Shown here in pieces: positions 48,098 to 57,172 of a stretch of 64,000 nucleotides of DNA. The notes beneath the pieces were generated by a model, which saw only the letters and a program-made list of their open reading frames with translations, had not been told where the DNA came from and made no database searches. Numbering within the stretch: position 1 is the stretch's first letter; each line of letters begins with the position of its first letter. Both the position numbers and the translations under genes were made by a program. The DNA is from Xanthobacteraceae bacterium 501b (lineage in GTDB: Bacteria > Pseudomonadota > Alphaproteobacteria > Rhizobiales > Xanthobacteraceae), in assembly GCA_000378025.1 (NCBI GenBank), contig KB899087.1, forward strand, positions 4,610,001 through 4,674,000, read 5' to 3'.

Positions 48098-49090
48098 ATG
48101 AGCAAGCCCCCGGACGACAGCCTCGTGAGCAAAGCGCAAATCCTCACGGACCATGAAGCCGTCTCACACGCTCCGCCATCCAACATGCGTCCGGTTCGCC
48201 GCGCCGCCCGGCTGCCGCCGCTCAATCTTTTCCGGGTGTTCGATGCCGCCGCGCGCAACGGCAATTTCACCACCGCTGCCGAGGAACTATGCGTCACCCA
48301 ATCAGCGGTGAGTCAGCAGATCCGCCAGCTTGAGGAATTGTTGGAGGTGCGCCTGTTCCGGCGCATGCCGCGCCGGGTCGAGCTCACGCGCGAAGGCACT
48401 GCATTGGCAAGCGCAGTGGGCGAATCCATGGCACTTCTCGTGCGGGCGTGTGAACGCATCGCGGACCCGAAAGCGCCCGTCGTGCTCTGCGTCAACGCCC
48501 CTCCCGCCATTGCCTCTCGCTGGCTAGTGCCTCGGTTGAAGCGCTTCATGCAGCTTTACCCACAATTCAAGGTCACGCTGCTCGCCTCCAATGACCCAGT
48601 TGATTTCGACCGTCAGGATATAGACGTCGCCATACGCTGGGGACATGGCGACTGGCCCAATGCGCGTATCGAGCTTTTGGCGCCCGACCGGCTGTTCCCG
48701 GTGTGCAGTCCGGCGCTGCTGCGCGAAGGGCCGCCGCTGCTGGTGCCGAGTGACATCATCCGCCACACGCTGCTTCAAGTGGTGAATGGCAGCTTCTGGG
48801 GCAGTTGGTTCGGCGCCGCCGGGGCCGGGGGCATGGCGTTCGACGAGACACTCTATTTCAACGATGCCGGGCTTATGCTCGACGCCGCCGTGCAGGGCCA
48901 GGGCGTCGCCTTGGCCAGCCGGCTGCTGGCGGAAAGCGACCTCAAGGCCGGGCGGCTGGTCCGCCCGTTCGATCTGGAGATCGAGACCGGCGCCGGCTTC
49001 CATGTGCTGACCAGCCCGGTTTTCTCCGAGAAGCCGGCCGTGGCCGAGTTCCGCCGCTGGATCGGACTCGAAGGAAGCGAAAGCGCCTGA
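48098..49090 (+). CDS. LysR-family regulator, GcvA type
   Basis: A 330-residue LysR protein with a Pro/Arg-rich leader of about 35 residues before the HTH: LPPLNLFRVFDAAARNGNFTTAAEELCVTQSAVSQQIRQLEELLEVRLFRR. The LPPLNxLRxFxAAAR start and the effector domain (WGHGDWPNARIELLAPDRLFPVCSP, GVALASRLLAESDL) match the GcvA/TrpI-like branch. The ATG at 48098 follows the LLM stop by one base; a later in-frame ATG near 48185 would drop the leader. Likely regulates the divergent cluster. Confidence 0.88.
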   Translation: MSKPPDDSLVSKAQILTDHEAVSHAPPSNMRPVRRAARLPPLNLFRVFDAAARNGNFTTAAEELCVTQSAVSQQIRQLEELLEVRLFRRMPRRVELTREGTALASAVGESMALLVRACERIADPKAPVVLCVNAPPAIASRWLVPRLKRFMQLYPQFKVTLLASNDPVDFDRQDIDVAIRWGHGDWPNARIELLAPDRLFPVCSPALLREGPPLLVPSDIIRHTLLQVVNGSFWGSWFGAAGAGGMAFDETLYFNDAGLMLDAAVQGQGVALASRLLAESDLKAGRLVRPFDLEIETGAGFHVLTSPVFSEKPAVAEFRRWIGLEGSESA

Positions 49091-49142
49091 CGCGCCACGT
49101 CCTCACCCTCCCCTCTACGCAGCCTTCATCAGGAGTACAGCC

Positions 49143-49928
49143 ATGTTGCGCCTCGGTTTCGTCGGTACGGGCACCCTTGTGAGCGCGGTGGTCGACGGCC
49201 TTCAGGCGACCCATGGCAATCGCTGCACCATCCTGCTGTCGCCGCGCTCCAAGGAAACCTCGCAGGCGCTCGCGTCGCGCTATACTAACGTCGAACGCGC
49301 GGAGAGCAGTGCGGCGGTCGTCGAGGGCAGCGATGTCATATTCCTCGGCATGCGACCCAACCAGCTCGACGAGGCCATCGCCGACCTGCCCTTCCGCCCC
49401 GACCAGACCGTCGTCAGCTTTCTCGCTGGCGTGCCGCACGCGCTGGTGAGCGAGAGGGTGCGGCCGGCGGCGCATGTGGTGCGGGTCAACCCGCTGCCGC
49501 CGATACGCCTGCGCAAGGGGCCAGTGGTGATCTACCCCGCCAATCCGATCGTCGAAGAACTGTTCGGCGGGCTCGGCGATCTCATTGTCGCGGACAAGGA
49601 AAGTGATCTCGCGGCAATCGCCAACGGCAGTGCGATGATGTCCTCCCATTACGCGCTGCAGAATCGGATTGTCGACTGGCTGATCTCACGCGACATGACG
49701 CCGGAAACCGCGACGCACTATGTCCGCTCCATGTTCAGCGGCCTGGCTGCCGTAGGTCTGGACGCCTTCAGCAACGGCGTGACCGTCGATCCCGCCCATC
49801 ACGAGACCAAAGGCGGGCTGAACGAGCGCGGGCGGCGCTATCTGACCGAAATCGGCTGGTTCGACGAAGTCGGTCGCGCACTCGACGTGATCGAGAACCA
49901 CGTCCTCATGGCGCGGCCAAAGGCCTGA
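49143..49928 (+). CDS. ProC-like (pyrroline-5-carboxylate reductase family) oxidoreductase
   Basis: A 261-residue NAD(P)-binding protein: MLRLGFVGTGTLVSAVVDGL (Rossmann GxGxxG as GFVGTGTL), VVEGSDVIFLGMRPNQLDEAI, VVSFLAGVPHALV, and a C-terminal helical domain containing GLNERGRRYL. The fold and order are those of ProC, but the dimer-domain signature differs (FGGLGDLIVADKESDL and HHETKGGLNERG), so proline synthesis is unlikely to be its role. In the cluster it could reduce a cyclic or linear imine formed by oxidative cleavage of an amine, which is inference. Confidence 0.72.
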   Translation: MLRLGFVGTGTLVSAVVDGLQATHGNRCTILLSPRSKETSQALASRYTNVERAESSAAVVEGSDVIFLGMRPNQLDEAIADLPFRPDQTVVSFLAGVPHALVSERVRPAAHVVRVNPLPPIRLRKGPVVIYPANPIVEELFGGLGDLIVADKESDLAAIANGSAMMSSHYALQNRIVDWLISRDMTPETATHYVRSMFSGLAAVGLDAFSNGVTVDPAHHETKGGLNERGRRYLTEIGWFDEVGRALDVIENHVLMARPKA

Positions 49929-50165
49929 TACTGATCATGCTCTCTGGATAAGTTATAGCTGCCTGACTTTTCAGCGCGCCTCGCCGCGCGCGCCATCTGG
50001 GATCTGTCGGCCGGGTGATCGACAAGCGACCAGGCGGGGACGAGATAGGCGAGCAGTTCTATCTGGTCATCCCTACGGCATCCGCCTCATGCTGTTCGCG
50101 GCAGGCGGGTCTGTTCGCCAGTTCCGCCCGCGACCACCTGATCAAAACACGCCTTATCGAGAGGG

Positions 50166-50720
50166 ATGCACGAACGAACGAGCACGAGCTTTCGGTCGTC
50201 AGCGTTTGGGATTTGGCACGGTCAAGGAGGAGCTGAGGCGCGCTCCTGCCGCGGCGCCGCGCGTCTGGCATGGGACGCGCCGACACCACTTGAACAGCTC
50301 ATCAGGCGAACATTGCTTCCGTGGGGTGCCGTCGCCCTTACAAAGACGCTCGAGTGGACGGGCGATCGCGTCGGCGAGGGCGCGTCGCGCGCCGGCGTCT
50401 TCACGTCGATCGAGGAAGCGCGCGGGTGGTTTGAGACGGGATACCAGCGAATGATGGCAGCGGCGATCGAGCTCGATGCGCCGTCACCGTCGCCCCCGGC
50501 GGCGCTCTCTGTGCCGGCGGCGGTTTTGGCGCTTTGGGAAGAGACGGCCGGGCGACCATGGCCGCAGGCGGCTCCGCTGGGACCGGGCATAGAGGCGAAG
50601 ATGGCCGGTGGCTGGATACGGCTGGCCGGGAAAAGTGGCGGATCGCCTTCCGCATATACCGCCATGCTGCAGTGGACCGCCGCCGCCCAGATAGCGATGT
50701 CCCGCTTGGGCGCGATCTAG
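50166..50720 (+). CDS. Hypothetical protein
   Basis: A 184-residue open frame with plausible codon bias from about residue 40. The N-terminal third is Arg/Ser-rich with no domain I recognise; the C-terminal half has LSVPAAVLALWEETAGRPWPQAAPLGPGIEAKM and a final Ala-rich helix. No signal peptide or membrane helix. The surrounding 49929-51020 otherwise has no recognisable gene and several overlapping weak frames, so this one is reported with low certainty. Confidence 0.35.
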   Translation: MHERTSTSFRSSAFGIWHGQGGAEARSCRGAARLAWDAPTPLEQLIRRTLLPWGAVALTKTLEWTGDRVGEGASRAGVFTSIEEARGWFETGYQRMMAAAIELDAPSPSPPAALSVPAAVLALWEETAGRPWPQAAPLGPGIEAKMAGGWIRLAGKSGGSPSAYTAMLQWTAAAQIAMSRLGAI

Positions 50721-51020
50721 TCTAGCCGATCTGGCTTCGGGTGCGCTGCGCGTTCCGACCGCGACCCGCTTGCTCCGCTAGGTCGCTCTGCCCGCCGCGC
50801 GCTGTGTCGCCTCCAGCCATGAACCGCCGCAGGCTCGCCGGAGACCGCTTGGTTCGAGGCACGCCCCCATCGACCAATCGGCCGGCGCCACAGGCGGATG
50901 AGTGGGCATCTTTGGACGAGACTCTTGTCGGCTAAGACCAGAGGTAAGCCCTTCCCAGAGGTAATTGTTGCAGGAAGGCCGCGCGCGATCGGTGAATGTG
51001 GCGAGAATGCGCCGGCCATC

Positions 51021-51048
51021 TTGACGCTGCCAGAGCCACCATAATACC
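51021..51048 (+). promoter_or_regulatory. Sigma-70-type promoter of the autotransporter gene
   Basis: TTGACG (51021-51026), 16 bp, then TAATAC (51043-51048), followed by an AT-rich leader and AGGCGG at 51075-51080 before the ATG at 51086. Hexamers match the consensus at five of six and four of six positions. Confidence 0.55.
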
Positions 51049-51085
51049 GCTTTGTTTGTATCGATTTTTAAATCAGGCGGTCCGC

Positions 51086-54000
51086 ATGCTTCTCCCCTTG
51101 CCCAAGGTTTCCTCGCGCGCGCTGCGGCGCCTGCTTCTGGCCTCTGCCGCCGTGATGGTCGCTGGCTCTGCGCAGGCCCTGGACCTGACCATGCCGGGCA
51201 GGGGCGGCACAGGCGGCGGCAGCGTCGCCGGCGGCGCGGCAAACCCCTCGTCAGATGGCACGGGTGCCGCAGGCACCAGCGGCACCACGGGGTCAGAAGG
51301 TGGCGGCGGCGGCGGCGCGGGCGCAACGGGCGGCGCGGGCGGCAGTGGCGGCAATAGCGGCGGTGCGGGCGGGGCCGGCGGCGCGACTGCCGGCGCCAGC
51401 GGTGCAGCCGGAAGCAGCGGCGCCACGGGCGGCGGCGGCGGCGGCGGCGCCCATGGCTATGCCGGCGCCGTATCGGGCGTGACCGATTCGACCCTAACCT
51501 TTACCGGCGGCACCGGCGGTGCTGGCGCCGCTGGCGGCACGGGCGGCGGCGGCGGCGGCGGCGGCTATGGCGGATCGGTGACGTCGGGAGCCGGGTCCAG
51601 CACGATCGGCGCGGATTTCGTCGGTGGTGCCGGCGGCGCGGGTGGCTCGGGCAGCATGGCCGGCAGCGGCGGTGGTGGCGGTGCCGGCCTCACTATTGTG
51701 ACAACCGATGTGGGCGCCGATGTCACGTTTGGCTCCACCGCCTCCGCGACGGGCGGCGTCGGCGGCGCCAGCGGCGGCAACAATTCGATCGGCGGCACGG
51801 GCGGAGCGGGCCTGTTGATCGCCAACAGGTCGGCCGGCCCCACGACCGTGACGATCGAGGGCACGGTGACAGCGGGCATCGGTGGCGCAGCCATCGGGGA
51901 ACCGTCCGCCGGCGGCCAGGGCGGCATGGGGATCTACATCGTCACATTCCGGGAGACGGGCGCGGTGACCGTCAACGTGAATTCCGCCCTTGTCGGCGGT
52001 ACGGGTGGCGCGGTGTCCAGCGGTTCGACACTCACCGGCGGCGAGGGCGGCATGGGCATCTTTGCCGGCAACGTGGATTCGACGCCCGGCCTCGCCATCA
52101 TCAACGTCAATGCCAACGTCACCGGCGGCGCCGGCGGGGTCGCCAACTCCTTCGGGACCAGCGGCGCGGGCGGGACGGGCATTGGCGCGATCAATTCCCT
52201 CATCACCGTGGCGAGTGGGGTCACGGTTTCCGGCGGCGACGGCGGTGACGGTACAGGAAGCGCGGCCGATGGCGACGGCGGCGTCGGCATCGGCGGCAGC
52301 GCTATCTGGGTGGTGCTCGAAGGCACGGCCACGGTGAATGGCGGCACCAATGTTGGGAACTGGGAGATTGCGGCCGCGATCAGCTTCGGCAATGGCGACA
52401 ATACGCTCGAGCTGCGCGCGGATGCGAATGGCAATCTGCCGACCCTCATCGGCGGCGTCACGCATTCCAGCGGGACCGACACGCTCGTTCTCAGCGGCAC
52501 CAATGACAAGACCATCGACGCGACCACGCTGACCGGTTACGCCGACGGCTTCGATGCCCTGGGCAAGACCGGCACCTCGACCTGGACCCTGACCGGCGAC
52601 TTCTCGAGCAGCAGCCTCGCCTGGACGATCGAGGAAGGCACGCTCTCGATCAGCGAAGACAATAATCTCGGCGCTTCGTCCGCCGGTGTGACGCTGAAAG
52701 GCGGCACGTTGCTGACGACCGAATCCTTTACCTCCTCGCGCACCTACACCCTGGGCGCCGGCGGCGGCACGTTCTCCGTCGCGGCAGCCACGACGCTGAC
52801 CCTCGACTCCTCCCTCGACGGCTCCGGAGCGCTTGCCAAGGCCGGCGCCGGCACGCTGACGCTGACAGCCGGCAACAAAGGCTATGCCGGCGCTGTCACC
52901 GTCTCCGCCGGCACGCTGGCGCTGAGCGGCGGAGGCAGCCTTTCGAACGCCAGCGGCGTCACGATCGAGAAGGCCACGCTCGACATTTCCGGCACGGCCA
53001 GCGGCGCCACGCTCAAGAGCCTGAACAGCACCGAGGCCACCAGCAGCGTGGTTCTGGGCACCAAGGACCTCACGATCCAGGTGAACGGAACTTCGTCCAG
53101 CTTTGCCGGCGTCATCAGCGGCGAGGGCGGGCTGAACATCACCGGCACCAACGGCACGGTCACCCTCAGCGGCGACAACACCTATACCGGCACCACCACC
53201 ATCTCCTCCAGTGTCCAGATCGGCGCCGGCGGCACCACCGGCTCGGTGGCGGGCGATATCGTGCTCAGCGGGTCCGGCGCGCTCACCTTCAGCCGCTCGG
53301 ACACCTACACCATCACCAACAACATCACCGCCGATCTCGGCACGGCTCTCGGGTTGATGGGCGGGGGCACCTTCACCTATGCGGGCGGAGAGGGCTTTGA
53401 AGGCTTTGTGTCGGTCGCTAACGCCACCCTGAACCTGACCGGCAGCGAGTTCGCCACCGCCTCCAGCGTGGAAGCCTATGAGGGCGGCATCATCGCCGGC
53501 AATGGCACGGTCACTGCCCTCATCATCCATGATGGCGGCACGGCGGCGCCCGGCAATTCGCCCGGCACCCTCAACGCAACGACCGTGTCCTTCGAGAAGG
53601 GCGCCACCTATCAGGTGGACGTGACCCCGTCCGGCGAGCACGATCTCATCATCGCCAGCGGCGCCGCGACCATTAGCGACGAGGCCAAGGTCGAGGTCGT
53701 CGCCGTGCCCGGCCGCTATGAGGTGGACACGAAATACGCCATTCTCACCGCCACGGGAGGCGTCAGCGGCACCTTCGGCAGCGTGACCGACAATTACATC
53801 TTCCTCGACGCCGCGCTGGAATATGACCAGACCAACGTCTACCTGCTGCTGCACTACACCGGCGCGAACTTCGCCGACTACGCGCTGACGCCGAACCAGT
53901 TCACCACCGCCACGGCGGCGCAGGAGCTCGGCGCCGGCAATGCGGTGTTCGACGCGCTGGTGCAGCAGACCGCCACCTCCGCCCCGGGGGCCTTCAACGC

Positions 54001-54991
54001 CCTCTCCGGCGAGGCCTATGCCTCGGTCGGCAGCGTGATCCAGCAGCAGTCGGTCTATCTGCGCGACGCGGTGGGGTCGCGGCTGATGCAGTCGCTCACC
54101 GCGCCGGGCGCCACGCCGCTGGCCTATGGCCCCGGCCCGGTGAAAGCCCAGCTCGCCGAAGGCTACACCCCCACCCTGTGGCTCGAAGGCTATGGCGGCT
54201 GGGGCGACACCTTCTCCAACGGCAATGCCGCCACCATTTCCAACTCGATCGGCGGCTTCCTGATGGGTGCCGACGTCGCGGTGGCGGAGAATGCCCGCGC
54301 CGGTCTGTTCGCCGGCTACAGCCAGTCGGATTTCGACGTGACCGGCCGTTCCTCCTCCGGCTCGATGGATAATGTCGACATAGGCCTCTACGCCGGTGCG
54401 CAGCTCGGCGCGGTCGCCCTTCGTGGCGGCGCGGCCTATACGTGGCACGACGTGTCGATGTCGCGCAGCGTCGTCTTCCCCGGCTTCTTCGACGCCACCG
54501 AGGGCGACTTCACCACCGGCACCACCCAGGTGTTCGGCGAGCTGGGCTATGACATGGAGCTCGGCGCCGTGGCCTTCGAGCCCTTCGTGGGGCTGGCCTA
54601 TGTCAACGTCTCTGGCGCCTCCTTCGCGGAAACCGGCGGCGCGGCAGCGCTTGCCGTCTCCACCGGCGGCATGGACACGGTCTATTCGACGCTCGGCCTG
54701 CGCGCGGCGACGACGGTCCAGCTCGGCGGCAAGACGCTGACGCCGCACGCCACGCTCGGCTGGCAGCACGCCTTTGGCGACACGTCTGAGGTTTCGACCA
54801 TGCAGTTCCTCGGCGGCGCGACGCCGTTCTCGGTCACGGGCGTGCCGATTGCGGAAGACGCGCTGCTGCTGGAGGCCGGGCTCACCTATGCCCTGTCCGA
54901 CACGGCGTCTCTCGGCGCGTCCTACACCGGCCAGCTCGCCAGCGGCGCGTCGCAGAATGCCTTCACGGTACAGTTCGGGATGAAGTTCTGA
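51086..54991 (+). CDS. Type Va autotransporter with Gly-rich passenger
   Basis: 1301 residues. A signal peptide (1-31) has a basic n-region RALRR, a hydrophobic core and a cleavage site after AQA. The passenger begins with a stretch where Gly approaches half of all residues (about 38-205, runs of GG with Ala/Thr/Ser), then strand-rich segments. Autotransporter-associated beta-strand repeats are clear: GSGALAKAGAGTLTLTAG near 575, GAVTVSAGTLALSGGGS near 600 and GEGGLNITGTNGTVTLSGDN near 680. A PGNSPGTL motif (about 825) precedes the C-terminal beta-barrel domain (about 1028-1301), which ends VQFGMKF with terminal Phe. Passengers of this kind are exposed at the cell surface and often act in adhesion. 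No protease motif is visible. The ATG at 51086 is preferred over the open frame back to 50996 because the signal peptide starts there. Confidence 0.9.
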   Translation: MLLPLPKVSSRALRRLLLASAAVMVAGSAQALDLTMPGRGGTGGGSVAGGAANPSSDGTGAAGTSGTTGSEGGGGGGAGATGGAGGSGGNSGGAGGAGGATAGASGAAGSSGATGGGGGGGAHGYAGAVSGVTDSTLTFTGGTGGAGAAGGTGGGGGGGGYGGSVTSGAGSSTIGADFVGGAGGAGGSGSMAGSGGGGGAGLTIVTTDVGADVTFGSTASATGGVGGASGGNNSIGGTGGAGLLIANRSAGPTTVTIEGTVTAGIGGAAIGEPSAGGQGGMGIYIVTFRETGAVTVNVNSALVGGTGGAVSSGSTLTGGEGGMGIFAGNVDSTPGLAIINVNANVTGGAGGVANSFGTSGAGGTGIGAINSLITVASGVTVSGGDGGDGTGSAADGDGGVGIGGSAIWVVLEGTATVNGGTNVGNWEIAAAISFGNGDNTLELRADANGNLPTLIGGVTHSSGTDTLVLSGTNDKTIDATTLTGYADGFDALGKTGTSTWTLTGDFSSSSLAWTIEEGTLSISEDNNLGASSAGVTLKGGTLLTTESFTSSRTYTLGAGGGTFSVAAATTLTLDSSLDGSGALAKAGAGTLTLTAGNKGYAGAVTVSAGTLALSGGGSLSNASGVTIEKATLDISGTASGATLKSLNSTEATSSVVLGTKDLTIQVNGTSSSFAGVISGEGGLNITGTNGTVTLSGDNTYTGTTTISSSVQIGAGGTTGSVAGDIVLSGSGALTFSRSDTYTITNNITADLGTALGLMGGGTFTYAGGEGFEGFVSVANATLNLTGSEFATASSVEAYEGGIIAGNGTVTALIIHDGGTAAPGNSPGTLNATTVSFEKGATYQVDVTPSGEHDLIIASGAATISDEAKVEVVAVPGRYEVDTKYAILTATGGVSGTFGSVTDNYIFLDAALEYDQTNVYLLLHYTGANFADYALTPNQFTTATAAQELGAGNAVFDALVQQTATSAPGAFNALSGEAYASVGSVIQQQSVYLRDAVGSRLMQSLTAPGATPLAYGPGPVKAQLAEGYTPTLWLEGYGGWGDTFSNGNAATISNSIGGFLMGADVAVAENARAGLFAGYSQSDFDVTGRSSSGSMDNVDIGLYAGAQLGAVALRGGAAYTWHDVSMSRSVVFPGFFDATEGDFTTGTTQVFGELGYDMELGAVAFEPFVGLAYVNVSGASFAETGGAAALAVSTGGMDTVYSTLGLRAATTVQLGGKTLTPHATLGWQHAFGDTSEVSTMQFLGGATPFSVTGVPIAEDALLLEAGLTYALSDTASLGASYTGQLASGASQNAFTVQFGMKF

Positions 54992-55172
54992 ACTAACGCC
55001 GGTGGTCAGCCCAGCTGACCATTGGCGGCCCAGCCCGGCGGATCGGTTCAGCAGCGCCGAGCTCTAACCGCCGGGTCGGGCGATGTCACGGTTTTCGCGC
55101 TTTCGAGGAACGCCCGATCCTCGTCCGGCCGTCGGAAGGCCGGATGAGCGATCATAAGGGTGCTCGCCGAAG

Positions 55173-55284
55173 GTGCTCGCCGTCCTGGCCGCCCTGCCGC
55201 CAGCCCAGCACCTAATCACCGACTGGGACGATGACCCTGTCTGGCTAAGGAACGCGCTCGCCACCAAAGGCATCTCGCCCCGCA
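55173..55284 (+). pseudogene. IS5-family transposase fragment
   Basis: HLITDWDDDPVWLRNALATKGISPRI resembles the DKGYDADWFRxALxxKGIxPCIP segment of IS5-group transposases (the catalytic-domain Asp and the linker to the next strand), but with the conserved DKGY Lys/Gly replaced. Short and isolated, with no flanking family motifs. A decayed relic in the 54992-55416 gap, which holds nothing else I can support. Confidence 0.5.
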
Positions 55285-55416
55285 TCTTAAGGGGCCATTG
55301 CTGCCGCTCCGACACGTTGATTGGCATCACGTTCAAGCGTGAAGAGCCGAAGCGATTCATGCGGACGGGGTCGCGCTTATAGCGCCCTCGAGGGCCGGTG
55401 CGCGACTCTCGGCTCA

Positions 55417-55680
55417 TGATCGCGCAACCCTGCCACCTCTATGTCGAACGGCGGGACCCGGCCCGTAAGATGGCCCGCTATTATGTGCTGTCGATCGAAC
55501 AGACGTTGTTCGGCGACGTCTGCCTCACACGCCGCGCTGGGGGCGCATCGGCGTGCACGGGCAGGCGCAGTGCACTCCTTCGAGCGCGAGGATGAAGCCG
55601 TCCGGCGGTTCCTCGACCTGCTTCGAGGCCAGCGAAAGCGCGGCTGTCGTCCAAAGGCTAGAGAAAACGCGCGTGGCAGT
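55417..55680 (+). pseudogene. WGR-domain protein remnant with two frameshifts
   Basis: MIAQPCHLYVERRDPARKMARYYVLSIEQTLFGD matches the N-terminal half of WGR-domain proteins (LERxDPARNMxRFYxLxxxxTLFG). In the next frame the core WGRIGVHGQAQ can be read near 55543-55575, and in a third frame VHSFEREDEAVRRFLDLLRGQRKRGCRP continues the domain to near 55660. Two indels near 55540 and 55570 therefore break it. WGR domains occur in DNA-repair and toxin-antitoxin-related proteins; the original partner here is unknown. Confidence 0.7.
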
Positions 55681-55805
55681 CTGCCAACATTTGAACTTCC
55701 GACATCACCGAAGGAGCCGCCTTCCACCTGTCCGGAAATCAACCTTGGCGGCCGCGCGAGGGGCCGCGACATGGGGGGCCGTCCATCGGCCCCCCATGTC
55801 GGATA

Positions 55806-57047
55806 TCATTTCGGGCGGCCGCGATCCATGTTCCAGAAATTGAAGGCGCTCTCGCCATAGAGCGGCCTATCGAGGCCTTCCTCCTGGATGAGGTCCGAGA
55901 CCCGCAGGATGCCCATCCCGTCGAGCAGCTTCAACAGGATGTAGGTGATCAGCGAGGCATAGGCGGCGACGAGCACGACCGCGAAGAACTGCACGAGCAG
56001 TTGGTGCCCACCGGCGGCCACTTCGTTGATGTGCGAACTCGCCAGCACGCCGATCAGCAACGCCCCGGTCATGCCGCCGACGCCATGGGCGCGCCAGACC
56101 TCCAGCGAATCGTCGATCTTCAACCAGCTCTGGACATATTTGGCGTGGTAGCAGACCGTCGCGCCGACGGCGCCGATGAGCAGGGCGGCGATAGGCTCGA
56201 CATAGCCCGAGGCGGGGGTAATGGTCGCCAGGCCCGCCACCGCGCCAACCAGCACGCCGGAGAAGGTCGGGCGGCGGGTTTCCCGCCATTCCCAGAACAT
56301 CCACACCAGCATGGCGATTGAGCCGGCCAGCATGGTGTTGGTGAAGGCATAGGCCGCCAGCGCATCGGCCGCATAGGCGCCGCCGGCATTGAAGCCGAAC
56401 CAGCCGAACCACAGCAGGCCCGCGCCGAGCGCCACCAGCGGCAGGCTCGCCGGTTCGGATTCGCTCTCGCCGGGCGCCAGCTTGCGCTTGCCCAGGAAGG
56501 CCGCGGTGACCAGCGCGGAGAAGCCGGCCGCCGTGTGGATGACAATGCCGCCAGCGAAGTCGACCACGCCCAGCCGGGCGAGGAAGCCGCCGCCCCAGAT
56601 CCAGTGCGCGGCGGGCAGGTAGACCAGGATGGTCCAGAAGGCGATGAACAGCAGATAGGCCCCGAAGCGGAACCGGCCGACGAAAGCGCCGGTCATCAGC
56701 GCCGGGGTGATGATGGCGAACATCATCTGATAAGCGAACACCATGATGAAGGGGATGGAAGGCCCCAACTCCGGGTTGGGCGAGACGCCGACATGGTACA
56801 TGCCGAAATAGGGCACGATGTCGCCGATGACGCCGCCGATATCCGGGCCGAAGGCGAGGCTGAAGCCGCCAAACACCCAGATCAGCCCGATCACGCCCAT
56901 GCAGACGAAGTTCTGGATCATGATCGACAGCATGTCGCGCTGCTTCACCAGGCCGCCATAGAACAGGGCCAGCGCCGGGGTCATCATGCACACAAGCGCG
57001 GTGCACAGGAGAATAAAGGCGGTATCGCCTGCATTTATGCCTTGCAT
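55806..57047 (-). CDS. amtB: Ammonium transporter (Amt family)
   Basis: A 413-residue Amt channel: MTPALALFYGGLVKQRDMLSIMIQNFV (first helices), PAAHWIWGGGFL, DFAGGIVIHTAAGFSALVTA (first twin His), LLWFGWFGFNAGGA, and WRAHGVGGMTGALLIGVLAS (second twin His). The start at 57047 gives a short N-terminus without signal peptide, and the C-terminal tail is short. It lies 126 bp beyond the urea-channel gene in the urease operon direction, so urea import and ammonium handling are linked. No glnK/glnB gene precedes it, which is unusual for amtB. Confidence 0.94.
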   Translation of the reverse strand: MQGINAGDTAFILLCTALVCMMTPALALFYGGLVKQRDMLSIMIQNFVCMGVIGLIWVFGGFSLAFGPDIGGVIGDIVPYFGMYHVGVSPNPELGPSIPFIMVFAYQMMFAIITPALMTGAFVGRFRFGAYLLFIAFWTILVYLPAAHWIWGGGFLARLGVVDFAGGIVIHTAAGFSALVTAAFLGKRKLAPGESESEPASLPLVALGAGLLWFGWFGFNAGGAYAADALAAYAFTNTMLAGSIAMLVWMFWEWRETRRPTFSGVLVGAVAGLATITPASGYVEPIAALLIGAVGATVCYHAKYVQSWLKIDDSLEVWRAHGVGGMTGALLIGVLASSHINEVAAGGHQLLVQFFAVVLVAAYASLITYILLKLLDGMGILRVSDLIQEEGLDRPLYGESAFNFWNMDRGRPK

Positions 57048-57172
57048 GGCAGTTCCTCAATAAATGCCGCGAGAGTCGGCGGCGGGGCGACCGGTATTGG
57101 AGACGACGGGCGCGCCTTGCCCGGCCGGGAAGCGGACGGGGCAAAGCGGCCCCGCCCCGTCGTCGATCAATG

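Noticed and set aside
50015..50236. A short plus-strand frame before the hypothetical gene
   Set aside because: No domain, no ribosome-binding site and overlap with the better frame at 50166.
51494..54769. A 1091-codon minus-strand open frame opposite the autotransporter
   Set aside because: It is created by GGC-rich passenger DNA read in reverse, with Ala/Gly/Arg-rich composition and no domains. The plus-strand frame has signal peptide, repeats and barrel.
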